Part shown: positions 8,499 through 16,009 of the stretch, one piece after another
Layout: each line of letters opens with the position of its first letter
How positions within the stretch are numbered: position 1 is the first letter of the stretch
Assembly (NCBI GenBank): GCA_003481745.1
Contig: QULP01000012.1
Coordinates: forward strand, 1 to 64,000
Direction of reading: 5' to 3'
Origin: Firmicutes bacterium OM04-13BH
Lineage (GTDB): Bacteria > Bacillota > Clostridia > Lachnospirales > Lachnospiraceae
Length of the DNA stretch: 64,000 bases
Program-made: the position numbers and the translations under genes
The notes under the pieces: generated by a model
The model's input: only the letters and a program-made list of their open reading frames with translations
What the model was told of the DNA's origin: nothing
The model's database searches: none

Positions 8499-9767
8499 AT
8501 GTATAAAGAAACAGCAAAAGAATTACTTGAATTTATTGAAAAAAGCCCGAGTTGCTTTCATGCTGTAAAAACCATGAAAGATATGCTTGATATGGAAGGA
8601 TTTGAAGAAATCAAAGAAGCAGATAAATGGGAATTAAAAAAAGGTGGAAAGTACTATGTGACAAGAAATGATTCTTCTATCATTGCATTTGTAATGCCGG
8701 AAGACGAATTTTCAGGTTACCGAATCATGGCAAGTCATAGCGATTCTCCAACTTTTAAAATTAAAGAAAATCCGGAAATGCAGGTAGATAAAAAATATGT
8801 AAAATTAAATGTAGAACGTTATGGTGGAATGATTTGTTCTCCATGGTTCGATCGTCCACTTTCGGTAGCCGGAAGAATTATTGTAAACGAAAACGATGAA
8901 TTTGTCACAAAACTGGTAAATGTAGACCGGGATTTATTGATGCTTCCAAATCTGGCAATCCATATGAATCGTGAAGTAAATGACGGTTATAAATACAATG
9001 CACAGAAAGATATGCTTCCGCTTTACGGAGATATTGCTTCTAAAGATACATTTATGAAAACAATTGCAGAAACAGCAGGAGTAAAGGAAGATGATATCTT
9101 AGCACATGATTTATTCTTATACAATCGTGTAAAAGGAACAATCTGGGGAGCAAATGAAGAGTTTGTTTCTTCTTCCAGACTCGATGACTTACAGTGTGCG
9201 TTTGCTTCTTTAAAAGGATTCTTAAAAGGCGAAAAGAAAGCGCATCTGGCAGTTCACTGCGTATTAGACAATGAAGAAGTCGGCAGTGGAACAAAACAGG
9301 GTGCTGCCTCTACATTCCTGTATGACGTACTGGTAAGAATCAATGAATGTATGGGATATTCTTATGAAGATTATGTCAGAAATCTTGCAAAGAGCTTTAT
9401 GCTATCCGCAGATAATGCACATGCTGTTCATCCAAACTACAGTGATGTAGCAGATCCGGTGAACCGTCCATATCTGAATGAAGGAATTGTAATTAAATAT
9501 TCTGCAAACCAGAAATATTGTACGGATGCGGTTTCAGCAGCAATGTTTAAAGATATCTGCAAAAAAGCAGATGTACCATATCAGGTATTTACAAATCGTT
9601 CTGATATTTTAGGAGGTTCTACACTTGGAAATATTTCCACAACCAAAGTTGCGTTAAATGCAGTGGATATCGGACTTCCACAGCTCGCAATGCACTCTCC
9701 GTATGAGACTGCCGGAATTAAAGATACATGGTATTTGATTCAGGCGGCAGGGAAGTTTTTCGCTTAA
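8499..9767 (+). CDS. apeB: M18 family aminopeptidase
   Basis: The 422-aa cytoplasmic metallopeptidase removes N-terminal residues, usually acidic or neutral ones, from peptides. Metal-binding and catalytic blocks are visible: ASHSDSPTFKIK near residue 75, SSRLDDLQCAFA near 225, and DNEEVGSGTKQGA near 255 with the Glu-Glu pair. Near 310 is SADNAHAVHPNY, and at the end is a His in MHSPYETAG. All are expected of the dinuclear zinc site. ATG 8499 is used because AGGAGG (8485-8490) lies just upstream. The longer frame from 8442 would start before this ribosome site. Confidence 0.92.
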   Translation: MYKETAKELLEFIEKSPSCFHAVKTMKDMLDMEGFEEIKEADKWELKKGGKYYVTRNDSSIIAFVMPEDEFSGYRIMASHSDSPTFKIKENPEMQVDKKYVKLNVERYGGMICSPWFDRPLSVAGRIIVNENDEFVTKLVNVDRDLLMLPNLAIHMNREVNDGYKYNAQKDMLPLYGDIASKDTFMKTIAETAGVKEDDILAHDLFLYNRVKGTIWGANEEFVSSSRLDDLQCAFASLKGFLKGEKKAHLAVHCVLDNEEVGSGTKQGAASTFLYDVLVRINECMGYSYEDYVRNLAKSFMLSADNAHAVHPNYSDVADPVNRPYLNEGIVIKYSANQKYCTDAVSAAMFKDICKKADVPYQVFTNRSDILGGSTLGNISTTKVALNAVDIGLPQLAMHSPYETAGIKDTWYLIQAAGKFFA

Positions 9768-9792
9768 GAATGAAAAAAATATGGATGGAAAG

Positions 9793-9826
9793 AAAAACCG
9801 GTCAGAAACTACTGGCCGGTTTTTTG
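9793..9826. terminator. Bidirectional terminator, partly coding
   Basis: AAAAACCGGTCAG and CTGGCCGGTTTTTT form a strong stem with A and T runs on opposite sides. Its right arm encodes the last codons and stop of the convergent MerR gene, so one sequence serves both as coding end and terminator. Confidence 0.88.
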
Positions 9827-11050
9827 AGCATAATAAGGCATCAGATACATTTTTTCTCCTTTTTGATGAAATCCAAATCCAAGGTTATTTCCGGAATCAG
9901 TTACAGCATCTAAGGATTCACAGTCTTTTAAGATAAAATCAGATTCTGCAAGTGAGTTCTTAAAATAAGGAAGAGAAAAATTATTTGCACTACACTCGGG
10001 ATACTGGGAAAGCAGACTACGCATGGATTTTTGTGCGTGAGAAAAATAAAAATAAGTTCCGATTAAGTCGGCATGTTTTTTCAAAAATGGGGTCAGTCTT
10101 TCATATAAAAAGGTATTATGATAGAAATTATGTTCATTTGCAGCAAAGAAATCCAGATGTAAATCAATGCAGTGTTTTTTTAACGGAAAGTTCGTGCTAG
10201 AATCGGCAATATATAAAATGTCGAGTTCCGGCTTTTGTTTTTCAATTAAATGTTTATACATTAAAAGGGTTTCCGGATATTTATCAATGACAATGTAAAG
10301 GCTGTCTGTTGGAAGCGCCTGCAGGTGATTGTGCATAAAAAACCAGGCATTGATATAAGTTTCTGCAATGATTTTTCCATGAAGATTGACTTGGTTCATT
10401 TTTTCTAACATCCAATTATAAGAACGCTCGAACATGCTGATTAAATCGGGTGGCAAATCTTTATAAAGCTCGCGAGTCAAATCAGGTGTGTCCTGCAGAT
10501 TTTGATTTTTGTTTGGTGTCATTAAAATTCCAGAAGAAATTTTGGCATAATAACCGCATTTACAGGACAGTGCTCCTTTATATAAAAAACGCTGGTCCAT
10601 TTCCACATCCTGCATGGAAAAAGAAGCGCCGCAGTTTGGACAGCAGAGAAGCGAAACTGCCTGAATCGGAACACCAGTTGGACTTTTTTCTTTTCTTTTT
10701 GCCTGCTCCATGCGTAAGATATGAGTATCTAAATTTTTTATAACCGCTTCTTTTTTCTGGATTTCTTGCTGGCAGAAATCTCGCTTACTTTTAAATAATT
10801 CTTTTAGTTCTTCTAAATCTTCAGCATCTGCAAAATTTGAGATTCGTTTCAGAGACAAAATCGAATGAATTTCCCGAAGAGAGAAATCTAATTTTTTTAG
10901 AGCAAGAATCCATTCTAAGTCTTTTAACGTGGTCTCATCAAAGAAATACTGTCCCTTTGGCTTTGGGGGAACAAGAAGTCCATACTTAATATAGTAATGC
11001 AGATTATCGATGGAGATATGATATTCTTTTGAAACTTTTCCAATTCGCAT
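9809..11050 (-). CDS. MerR-type regulator fused to a zinc ribbon and methyltransferase-like domain
   Basis: The 413-aa protein starts with a MerR helix-turn-helix (residues 1-70: IGKVSKEYHISIDNLHYYIK, then LEWILALKKLDFSLREI) and a coiled coil (75-120). Residues 136-170 form a four-Cys zinc-ribbon-like module (CPNC at 137-140 and CKC at 163-165). Residues about 215-330 resemble a class I SAM-methyltransferase fold. IVIDKYPETLLMYKHL sits at the place of the second-strand acidic loop, and NFPLKKHCIDLHLDFFA resembles the usual P-L-x-x-x-x-D-L motif. The glycine-rich SAM loop is not evident, so this domain may bind without catalysing. It is divergent from hisD, whose promoter has MerR-type spacing, so it probably regulates that operon. 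Confidence 0.72.
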   Translation of the reverse strand: MRIGKVSKEYHISIDNLHYYIKYGLLVPPKPKGQYFFDETTLKDLEWILALKKLDFSLREIHSILSLKRISNFADAEDLEELKELFKSKRDFCQQEIQKKEAVIKNLDTHILRMEQAKRKEKSPTGVPIQAVSLLCCPNCGASFSMQDVEMDQRFLYKGALSCKCGYYAKISSGILMTPNKNQNLQDTPDLTRELYKDLPPDLISMFERSYNWMLEKMNQVNLHGKIIAETYINAWFFMHNHLQALPTDSLYIVIDKYPETLLMYKHLIEKQKPELDILYIADSSTNFPLKKHCIDLHLDFFAANEHNFYHNTFLYERLTPFLKKHADLIGTYFYFSHAQKSMRSLLSQYPECSANNFSLPYFKNSLAESDFILKDCESLDAVTDSGNNLGFGFHQKGEKMYLMPYYAQKTGQ

Positions 11051-11120
11051 AAAAATTCCTCACATAAAAATTATTTGTATTTGTAGTGTAGTAGTTTGGA
11101 GTAAAAAAATCAATGAAAAT

Positions 11121-11136
11121 ATGGAGTATACTCCAT
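11121..11136. promoter_or_regulatory. Perfect 16-bp palindrome in the MerR-hisD divergent region
   Basis: ATGGAGTATACTCCAT is its own reverse complement. A further half-site TGGAGT lies about 26 bp to the left (about 11096-11102), inside the spacer of a minus-strand promoter candidate (TTGATT, 18 nt, TACACT). This fits an autoregulatory operator for the MerR-type protein. Confidence 0.5.
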
Positions 11137-11166
11137 GTTTTGAAGAAAAAATGAGAAAATTCTATA

Positions 11167-11197
11167 TTGACCTAAAGTAAACTAGACGCTTTAATAT
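11167..11197 (+). promoter_or_regulatory. MerR-type promoter of hisD with 19-bp spacer
   Basis: TTGACC (11167-11172) and TAATAT (11192-11197) are 19 bp apart, the overlong spacing that MerR-family activators correct by twisting DNA. The spacer region 11170-11189 reads ACCTAAAGTAAACTAGACGC. It matches 15 of 20 positions of the general MerR/SoxR-type dyad (ACCTCAAGTTAACTTGAGGT). The adjacent divergent gene encodes a MerR-type regulator. Confidence 0.65.
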
Positions 11198-11254
11198 AGT
11201 AGCATAGAGAATAAGAAAAGTAATTTATCATAAAAGATAGAGAGGTTTTTAGTT

Positions 11255-12514
11255 ATGAGAGTTTTAAAGAAATCACAGGAAAGAACAGAAGAAGACAGAA
11301 GAGAATTATCCCGTCTGGTACAGGATATCATTGATAATGTAAGAGCAAACAAGGATGAGGCATTAAAGGAATATGGAAGAAAATTTGATGCGTGCGAGAG
11401 AGAACAAATCCGTGTTTTGAAAGACGAAATTGAAGAAGCGTATGCACAGTTATCAGAAGAAGAAATCGCAGATTTAAAAGCAGCCGCTTCTAATATCCGT
11501 GCCTTTGCGAAAGCGCAGAGAGAGACCGTAAAACCACTGGAAAACTTCAGTCCGATGCCGGGAATCTTTCTCGGACACAGAATTATTCCGGTTAATTCCT
11601 GCTGTTGTTATGTACCAGGTGGAAATTATCCACTGTATTCTACCGCATTGATGTTGATTATTCCGGCAAAGGTAGCGGGAGTCAAACGTGTGGCAGCCTG
11701 TTCGCCAGTTATGAAAGGTAAAGGAAAAATCAATCCGAAGACACTTGTTGCAATGGATATTGCAGGGGTGGATGAAATTTATGCAGTCGGTGGTGCTCAG
11801 GCAATCGCAGCATTTTCTTATGGAACAGAAGAGATTGCACCGGTTGATATGATAGTAGGACCTGGCAATCGTTTTGTGACAGAAGCAAAAAGACAGTGCT
11901 ATGGTCAGGTTGGAATTGATTTTGTCGCAGGTCCAAGTGAAGTACTTGTGATTGCAGATGGAAGTGGAACACCGGCAGTTGTGGCAGCAGATTTGCTTGC
12001 ACAGTCCGAACACGATGTAAATGCAAAAGGCATGTTGGTTACAACAGATGAAGCATTTGGAAAAGCAGTCATTGAGGCGGTAGAAGCAGAACTTCAGGTA
12101 CTTGAAACCGCAGAGATTGCAAGAAAATCATGGGAAACTTACGGAGAAGTCGTAGTCGTGGATGATATCCAAGAGGCAGTAGATTTGGTCAATGATTATG
12201 CACCGGAACACTTGGAATTGAATTTAAAAAATCCAGAAGAAGTTGTTGAAGGATTTGTGAATTATGGTTCCATGTTTATCGGAGAAAATACAGCAGAAGT
12301 ATTCGGAGATTATGCATCTGGAACAAACCATACTCTTCCGACATTAAAGGCAGCACGTTATACCGGTGGCGTATGGGTAGGAACATTCTTAAAGACTTGC
12401 ACCCAGCAAAGTATGACAGCAGAAGCTTCTAAAAAACTGGCACCGCTGGTATCAAGACTGGCTGATGGAGAAGGGTTAATGGGACACAAAGCGGCAGCAG
12501 ATATTCGTAAATAA
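11255..12514 (+). CDS. hisD: Histidinol dehydrogenase family protein, outside a his operon
   Basis: HisD oxidises L-histidinol to histidine in two NAD-dependent steps using zinc. The 419-aa product has the usual length and all key residues: zinc ligands in AQSEHD and GDYASGTNHTLPT plus a C-terminal His in LMGHKAAADIRK, and the catalytic Glu-His pair in YAPEHLEL. Further blocks are YVPGGNYPLYSTALM and VGPGN. No other histidine gene is nearby. It is followed by an amino acid permease and controlled by what looks like a MerR-activated promoter. It may therefore be a paralogue acting on another amino alcohol or hydroxy compound. The family call is secure, the substrate is not. Confidence 0.88.
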   Translation: MRVLKKSQERTEEDRRELSRLVQDIIDNVRANKDEALKEYGRKFDACEREQIRVLKDEIEEAYAQLSEEEIADLKAAASNIRAFAKAQRETVKPLENFSPMPGIFLGHRIIPVNSCCCYVPGGNYPLYSTALMLIIPAKVAGVKRVAACSPVMKGKGKINPKTLVAMDIAGVDEIYAVGGAQAIAAFSYGTEEIAPVDMIVGPGNRFVTEAKRQCYGQVGIDFVAGPSEVLVIADGSGTPAVVAADLLAQSEHDVNAKGMLVTTDEAFGKAVIEAVEAELQVLETAEIARKSWETYGEVVVVDDIQEAVDLVNDYAPEHLELNLKNPEEVVEGFVNYGSMFIGENTAEVFGDYASGTNHTLPTLKAARYTGGVWVGTFLKTCTQQSMTAEASKKLAPLVSRLADGEGLMGHKAAADIRK

Positions 12515-12536
12515 CTTATACTATTTGAATGCAGAT

Positions 12537-12680
12537 AAGCATTCCCCCGCTTCAAGTGCGCAGAGCACTAAGAGGCAGGTGAGGAGGGATGCTTATGCCA
12601 GTGGGAGTTGAAAGCTCACACTGGCAGATTGCGAAGCGACTGCGTTCATGAGCAAGTGGCGAAGCGGATTGCGAATGTCC
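12537..12680 (+). repeat. Structured intergenic repeat, family A, copy 1
   Basis: This lies between hisD and the downstream permease and shares about 140 bp of architecture with 48114-48251. Arms AAGCAT/ATGCTT enclose an inner hairpin CTT-GTGC/GCAC-AAG. Next comes a hairpin TGCCAGTG-GAG/GCTC-CACTGGCA, then a nearly identical tail containing GCGAAGCGGATTGCGAAT. Stems differ in sequence between copies but remain paired, which indicates selection on structure. Confidence 0.75.
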
Positions 12681-12715
12681 GCTTTACAAAAATAAAAGCA
12701 AGAGGGGATTAAGAT

Positions 12716-14200
12716 ATGAGTGAGGAAAAGAAAAAAACGCTAAAGCGAACATTTGGGATGAGAGAAGCCGTGACCATTACAGTTGGAACCGTTGTCGGAG
12801 TTGGACTGTTTACGACGGGAGCCAATGTAGTTGGTGATTTAGGACCGGCGGTTATACTGGCAACCTTAGTTGCAATGTTAATCAGCATTTATCCATCTTT
12901 ATTATATGCAGAGATGGGAGCCGCACTTCCGTATGCCGGAGGAACCTACCAATATGCTTCCCTCGGAATTGGAAAACCGTTTGGAATGCTGGCTGGTTGG
13001 AACTTTATTATTTCACTGGTATCGGTAACAAGTGGAGAAGCACTGGCATTTAGTTTTTATTTTAAAACGTTTTTCTCTGCACTTGGAATTGAACTTCCAG
13101 TCAGTGATACCGTTGTAGCGACACTGATTGTTCTGGTATTTATTGTAACAAATGTGCGAGGAATTGAAATGACCGGAAAACTTCAGAATGGATTTATGTT
13201 CTTCTTCTGGGGTGTGGCAATTATCTGGTTCTTAATGATGCTTCCAAATGTAAATATGCCGAACTTTGTACAGATGCCGGATTTCATTGCAAAATCAACA
13301 CCACTTAGCTTTATTGCTTCGGTCAGTATGATTTGGTGGTGTTTTGCAGGATTTGAAACCTGCTGTGCAATGGGAGAAGAAATCAAATATCCGCAGATTA
13401 ATATTCCACGCGCTCTGATTCTGGCACCATTTATTGTATTTGCAGTAAACTCTGCATTTCAGTGGTTCTTAGTCGGAATCGTACCGATTTCAGAGATTTC
13501 TTCATTGGCAACTGCGTCTGCACCGTTTGCAGAAGCAATGAAAACGGCCGGAATTCTTGGATTTCCGCTGGTACTCTTGGCAGCCGGAATTGCCTTTGGT
13601 GGAGATTTTTCTACTTTAAATGCAAGTATTGCAGTTCCGCCGAGATATTTATTTACAATGTCACGAGATGGCGCAATGCCAAAAATCTTTGCAAAAGTAC
13701 ACCCAAAATATCAGACTCCTTATGTATCCATTATCGTGCTTGGACTGCTTTCGGCATTTTTGATTGCATCAAATTCTATGATTTACATTGCTTCTTTGAG
13801 TTTGTTTGCAGATTTGTTTTACTACGTCATCGGAATTACTGCATCATTATGTTTAAGAAAAAGACATCCGGAACTCAAACGTCCGTTTAAAGCACCTGGA
13901 ATTATGATAGGAGCGCCAATCAGTATTATTATTTATCTGATTATGATGACTCAGTTAGATAAAGAAGCAATGATAACCGGAATTATCTGGTGCGCACTTG
14001 GACTTGTAATTTATGCAGTCTGTAGAAGTAAGTATAAAAATGAAGCGCAGGAAGACCTGTCGGGAGTCATAGAAGAAGAAATACCAAGTCCGGAAGAAAA
14101 GAAAAAAATGGATAAAGAATTTAAAATCTGGAGCATTGTGGTTGCATGTGCGGTAGTAATCGTACTTGTGGCGTATGTGATACCATTTTTGATTGGATAG
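12716..14200 (+). CDS. APC-family amino acid permease
   Basis: The 494-aa inner-membrane protein has about 12 to 13 helices. The first is TITVGTVVGVGLFTTGANVV, carrying the G-V-G-L-F unwound substrate-binding motif of the superfamily. Further blocks are ALPYAGGTYQYASLGIGKPFG and MSRDGAMPKIFAKVHPKYQTP, the conserved loop before helix 8. A charged segment (about 440-468, EEEIPSPEEKKKMDKEFK) precedes the last helix. ATG 12716 follows AGAGGGGA. It lies downstream of the hisD-like gene, separated only by the structured repeat. It could import the substrate, or handle the product, of that enzyme. Confidence 0.88.
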   Translation: MSEEKKKTLKRTFGMREAVTITVGTVVGVGLFTTGANVVGDLGPAVILATLVAMLISIYPSLLYAEMGAALPYAGGTYQYASLGIGKPFGMLAGWNFIISLVSVTSGEALAFSFYFKTFFSALGIELPVSDTVVATLIVLVFIVTNVRGIEMTGKLQNGFMFFFWGVAIIWFLMMLPNVNMPNFVQMPDFIAKSTPLSFIASVSMIWWCFAGFETCCAMGEEIKYPQINIPRALILAPFIVFAVNSAFQWFLVGIVPISEISSLATASAPFAEAMKTAGILGFPLVLLAAGIAFGGDFSTLNASIAVPPRYLFTMSRDGAMPKIFAKVHPKYQTPYVSIIVLGLLSAFLIASNSMIYIASLSLFADLFYYVIGITASLCLRKRHPELKRPFKAPGIMIGAPISIIIYLIMMTQLDKEAMITGIIWCALGLVIYAVCRSKYKNEAQEDLSGVIEEEIPSPEEKKKMDKEFKIWSIVVACAVVIVLVAYVIPFLIG

Positions 14201-14201
14201 C

Positions 14202-14252
14202 TAAAATTCCCTGGAGAAACTGCTTGGGCAGTAACTCTGGGGGATTTTTTGT
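14202..14252 (+). terminator. Terminator after the amino acid permease
   Basis: AATTCCC pairs with GGGGATT around an inner ACTGC-TTGG-GCAGT hairpin, followed by six Ts. It closes the hisD-permease transcript. Confidence 0.8.
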
Positions 14253-14278
14253 GCTTTTTGTATCAGGGATTAAGGACA

Positions 14279-14307
14279 TTGATCTGGAAATACAAACACT
14301 ATATAAT
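14279..14307 (+). promoter_or_regulatory. Promoter of a 30-aa small ORF
   Basis: TTGATC (14279-14284), a 17-nt spacer and a consensus TATAAT (14302-14307). A good ribosome site and small ORF follow within 50 bases. Confidence 0.7.
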
Positions 14308-14355
14308 AAAAATATAAAAAACGTACGGTTTCTGATACGGAAAGGAGATGATTTT

Positions 14356-14448
14356 ATGCCACTTGGAGTGCAAGATATAATATATGAATTCACAAAAGAA
14401 AAAAAAAATATTTGCTTGAAAGAAAAATATTATAAAGAGAAGATGTGA
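14356..14448 (+). CDS. Small 30-aa basic protein candidate
   Basis: The frame encodes a Lys-rich 30-aa peptide beginning MPLGVQDIIYEFTKEK and ending KEKYYKEKM. It has its own consensus promoter, a Shine-Dalgarno AAAGGAG ten bases upstream, and a long hairpin right after its stop. It has no signal peptide or membrane helix and I recognise no family. It could be a real small protein, or the complete promoter-to-terminator unit could be a small RNA gene in which the ORF is incidental. Confidence 0.45.
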   Translation: MPLGVQDIIYEFTKEKKNICLKEKYYKEKM

Positions 14449-14461
14449 ATTAGAATAGTAG

Positions 14462-14516
14462 ACCAATAGGCATGAAGAAAGATTGTGGATATCTCGATTT
14501 TTTCATGTCTATTGGT
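14462..14516 (+). terminator. 15-bp inverted repeat ending the small-ORF transcript
   Basis: ACCAATAGGCATGAA (14462-14476) pairs with TTCATGTCTATTGGT (14502-14516), with one G-T pair, followed by TATTTTTATT. A second, looser stem (AACTCC at about 14540 with GGGAGTT at about 14593, then TTTTTT) lies just downstream. No other gene is visible in the 14449-14742 gap apart from the promoter box listed separately. Confidence 0.6.
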
Positions 14517-14633
14517 TATTTTTATTAAAAGAAAAAAGAAACTCCGCAATTTTTGCATATCTATTCGCAAGAAAGAGATGGAAAAAAAGTGGGGAGTTTT
14601 TTAAACTAAAGGGACCTATCAATGAAAGAATCT

Positions 14634-14699
14634 TAATATTTTGTCGGAGGTTTTTCTATAATTATTCCCGGTATTAGATGAGATGGAATTTGTTATAAT
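14634..14699 (+). promoter_or_regulatory. Activator-type promoter of the exo-oligoxylanase gene (box 1)
   Basis: TAATATTTTGTCGG begins at 14634 and CTATAATTATTCCCGG at 14656, 22 bp apart. A TATAAT -10 starts at 14694, exactly 38 nt after the second element. There is no recognisable -35. The same arrangement occurs at 15908-15973 and 22801-22866. This fits tandem binding by an AraC-type activator such as the response regulator at 21170. Confidence 0.65.
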
Positions 14700-14742
14700 T
14701 AAAAAAATTCAGAGAAAATAATATAGTATGAGGAGATAAAAA

Positions 14743-15885
14743 ATGACAGCAGCTTATCAGACAGGAAAATATCGAAATATATTTTTGGAGTGCGGATATT
14801 CTAAAGAGGAAATTCAAGAGAGAGTAGAGAAGACCTTTGAGACTATTTTTTATGGAACAGAAGAAGAACGCTTTTACCATGAAGTCGGAGAAGACATGGC
14901 GTATGTGGAAGACACAGGAAATCACGATGTCCGAACAGAAGGAATGTCTTATGCAATGATGGTGTGTGTACAAATGAATAGAAAAGAAGAATTTGACCGT
15001 CTTTGGAAATGGGTTCGTACTTATATGTATATTCCGAAAGGACCTGGAAAAAATTATTTTGCATGGTCGTGTGGCACTGATGGAACTTGGAATTCAGATG
15101 GACCGGCTCCGGATGGAGAAGAATTTTTTGCGATGTCTTTATTCTTTGCGTGGAGAAGATGGGGTGACGGAGAAGGAATTTTTGAGTATAGTAAAGAGGC
15201 AAGGGCAATCTTAAAAGAATGTGTACATAAAGGCGAACCGGGGCAACCGGGTGATTCTATGTGGGATGCGAAAAACCATTTGATTAAATTTATTCCAAAC
15301 TGTGATTTTAGTGACCCATCTTATCATCTCCCTCATTTTTATGAATTATTTGCAAAATGGGCAAATCCCGAGGATAGAGAATTTTGGAAAGAGGCAGCAA
15401 AGGCAAGTCGCGACTATCTTCATAAAGCATGTCACCCAAAAACAGGTTTATCGGCGGAATATGCGGATTATGATGGAACTCCTCATAAAGGGCATCAGGA
15501 GATTTTTGGACGTCATGATTGGTATTATAGTGATGCTTATCGAACGATTGCAAATATCGGACTGGATTATGAGTGGTTTGGAGTAGATTCCTGGCAGGTA
15601 GAAAATGCGAATCATCTTCAGAAATTTTACTGTGAGGACCAGAAGCTACATTGGGATGGAGTATTTTTAACAGATGGAACAAGACTAGAAGAGAAAGCAT
15701 TGCATCCGGTGGCAATTATTGCAACGAATGCTCAGGCATCTTTGGCAGCAAATGGTCCGTATGCAAAAGAATGTGTAGAGAAATTCTGGAATACACCGCT
15801 TCGCACAGGAGACAGAAGATATTATGATAATTTCCTTTATATGTTTTCAATGCTTGCTTTGTCTGGAAACTATCGAATTTATTAA
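14743..15885 (+). CDS. GH8 reducing-end xylose-releasing exo-oligoxylanase
   Basis: This enzyme family removes xylose from the reducing end of xylo-oligosaccharides of three or more units. The 380-aa length matches characterised Rex enzymes. Catalytic residues are in place: Glu66 in DVRTEGMSYAMM (acid), Asp124 in DGPAPDGEEFF and Asp264 in HDWYYSDAYRT (base). No signal peptide is present, so it acts in the cytoplasm on imported oligosaccharides. ATG 14743 follows GAGGAGATAAA. It is monocistronic by promoter layout, but shares its promoter architecture with the next gene and the solute-binding protein. Confidence 0.9.
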   Translation: MTAAYQTGKYRNIFLECGYSKEEIQERVEKTFETIFYGTEEERFYHEVGEDMAYVEDTGNHDVRTEGMSYAMMVCVQMNRKEEFDRLWKWVRTYMYIPKGPGKNYFAWSCGTDGTWNSDGPAPDGEEFFAMSLFFAWRRWGDGEGIFEYSKEARAILKECVHKGEPGQPGDSMWDAKNHLIKFIPNCDFSDPSYHLPHFYELFAKWANPEDREFWKEAAKASRDYLHKACHPKTGLSAEYADYDGTPHKGHQEIFGRHDWYYSDAYRTIANIGLDYEWFGVDSWQVENANHLQKFYCEDQKLHWDGVFLTDGTRLEEKALHPVAIIATNAQASLAANGPYAKECVEKFWNTPLRTGDRRYYDNFLYMFSMLALSGNYRIY

Positions 15886-15907
15886 TAATTAGGATTCGAA
15901 TAAAACG

Positions 15908-15973
15908 TAATATTTTGTCGGAGTTTTTTCTATAATTTCTCCCGGTGTTCTAAAGAGTGTAGTATGTTATAAT
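15908..15973 (+). promoter_or_regulatory. Activator-type promoter of the esterase-GH43 operon (box 2)
   Basis: TAATATTTTGTCGG at 15908 and CTATAATTTCTCCCGG at 15930 are 22 bp apart, with TATAAT at 15968, again 38 nt downstream of the second element. About 30 bp are nearly identical to box 1 at 14634, while the downstream spacer differs. This supports selection on the box rather than simple duplication. Confidence 0.68.
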
Positions 15974-16009
15974 AAATGAAATTAAGAATGAGACTGGGGA
16001 GAAAGAAAG

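Noticed and set aside
12537..12680. Insertion sequence remnant
   Set aside because: No transposase fragment or target-site duplication is visible; the element is defined by internal hairpins.
14483..14677. 64-aa frame in the gap before the exo-oligoxylanase gene
   Set aside because: It covers the hairpin arm and the activator box, lacks a ribosome site, and has random-looking composition.
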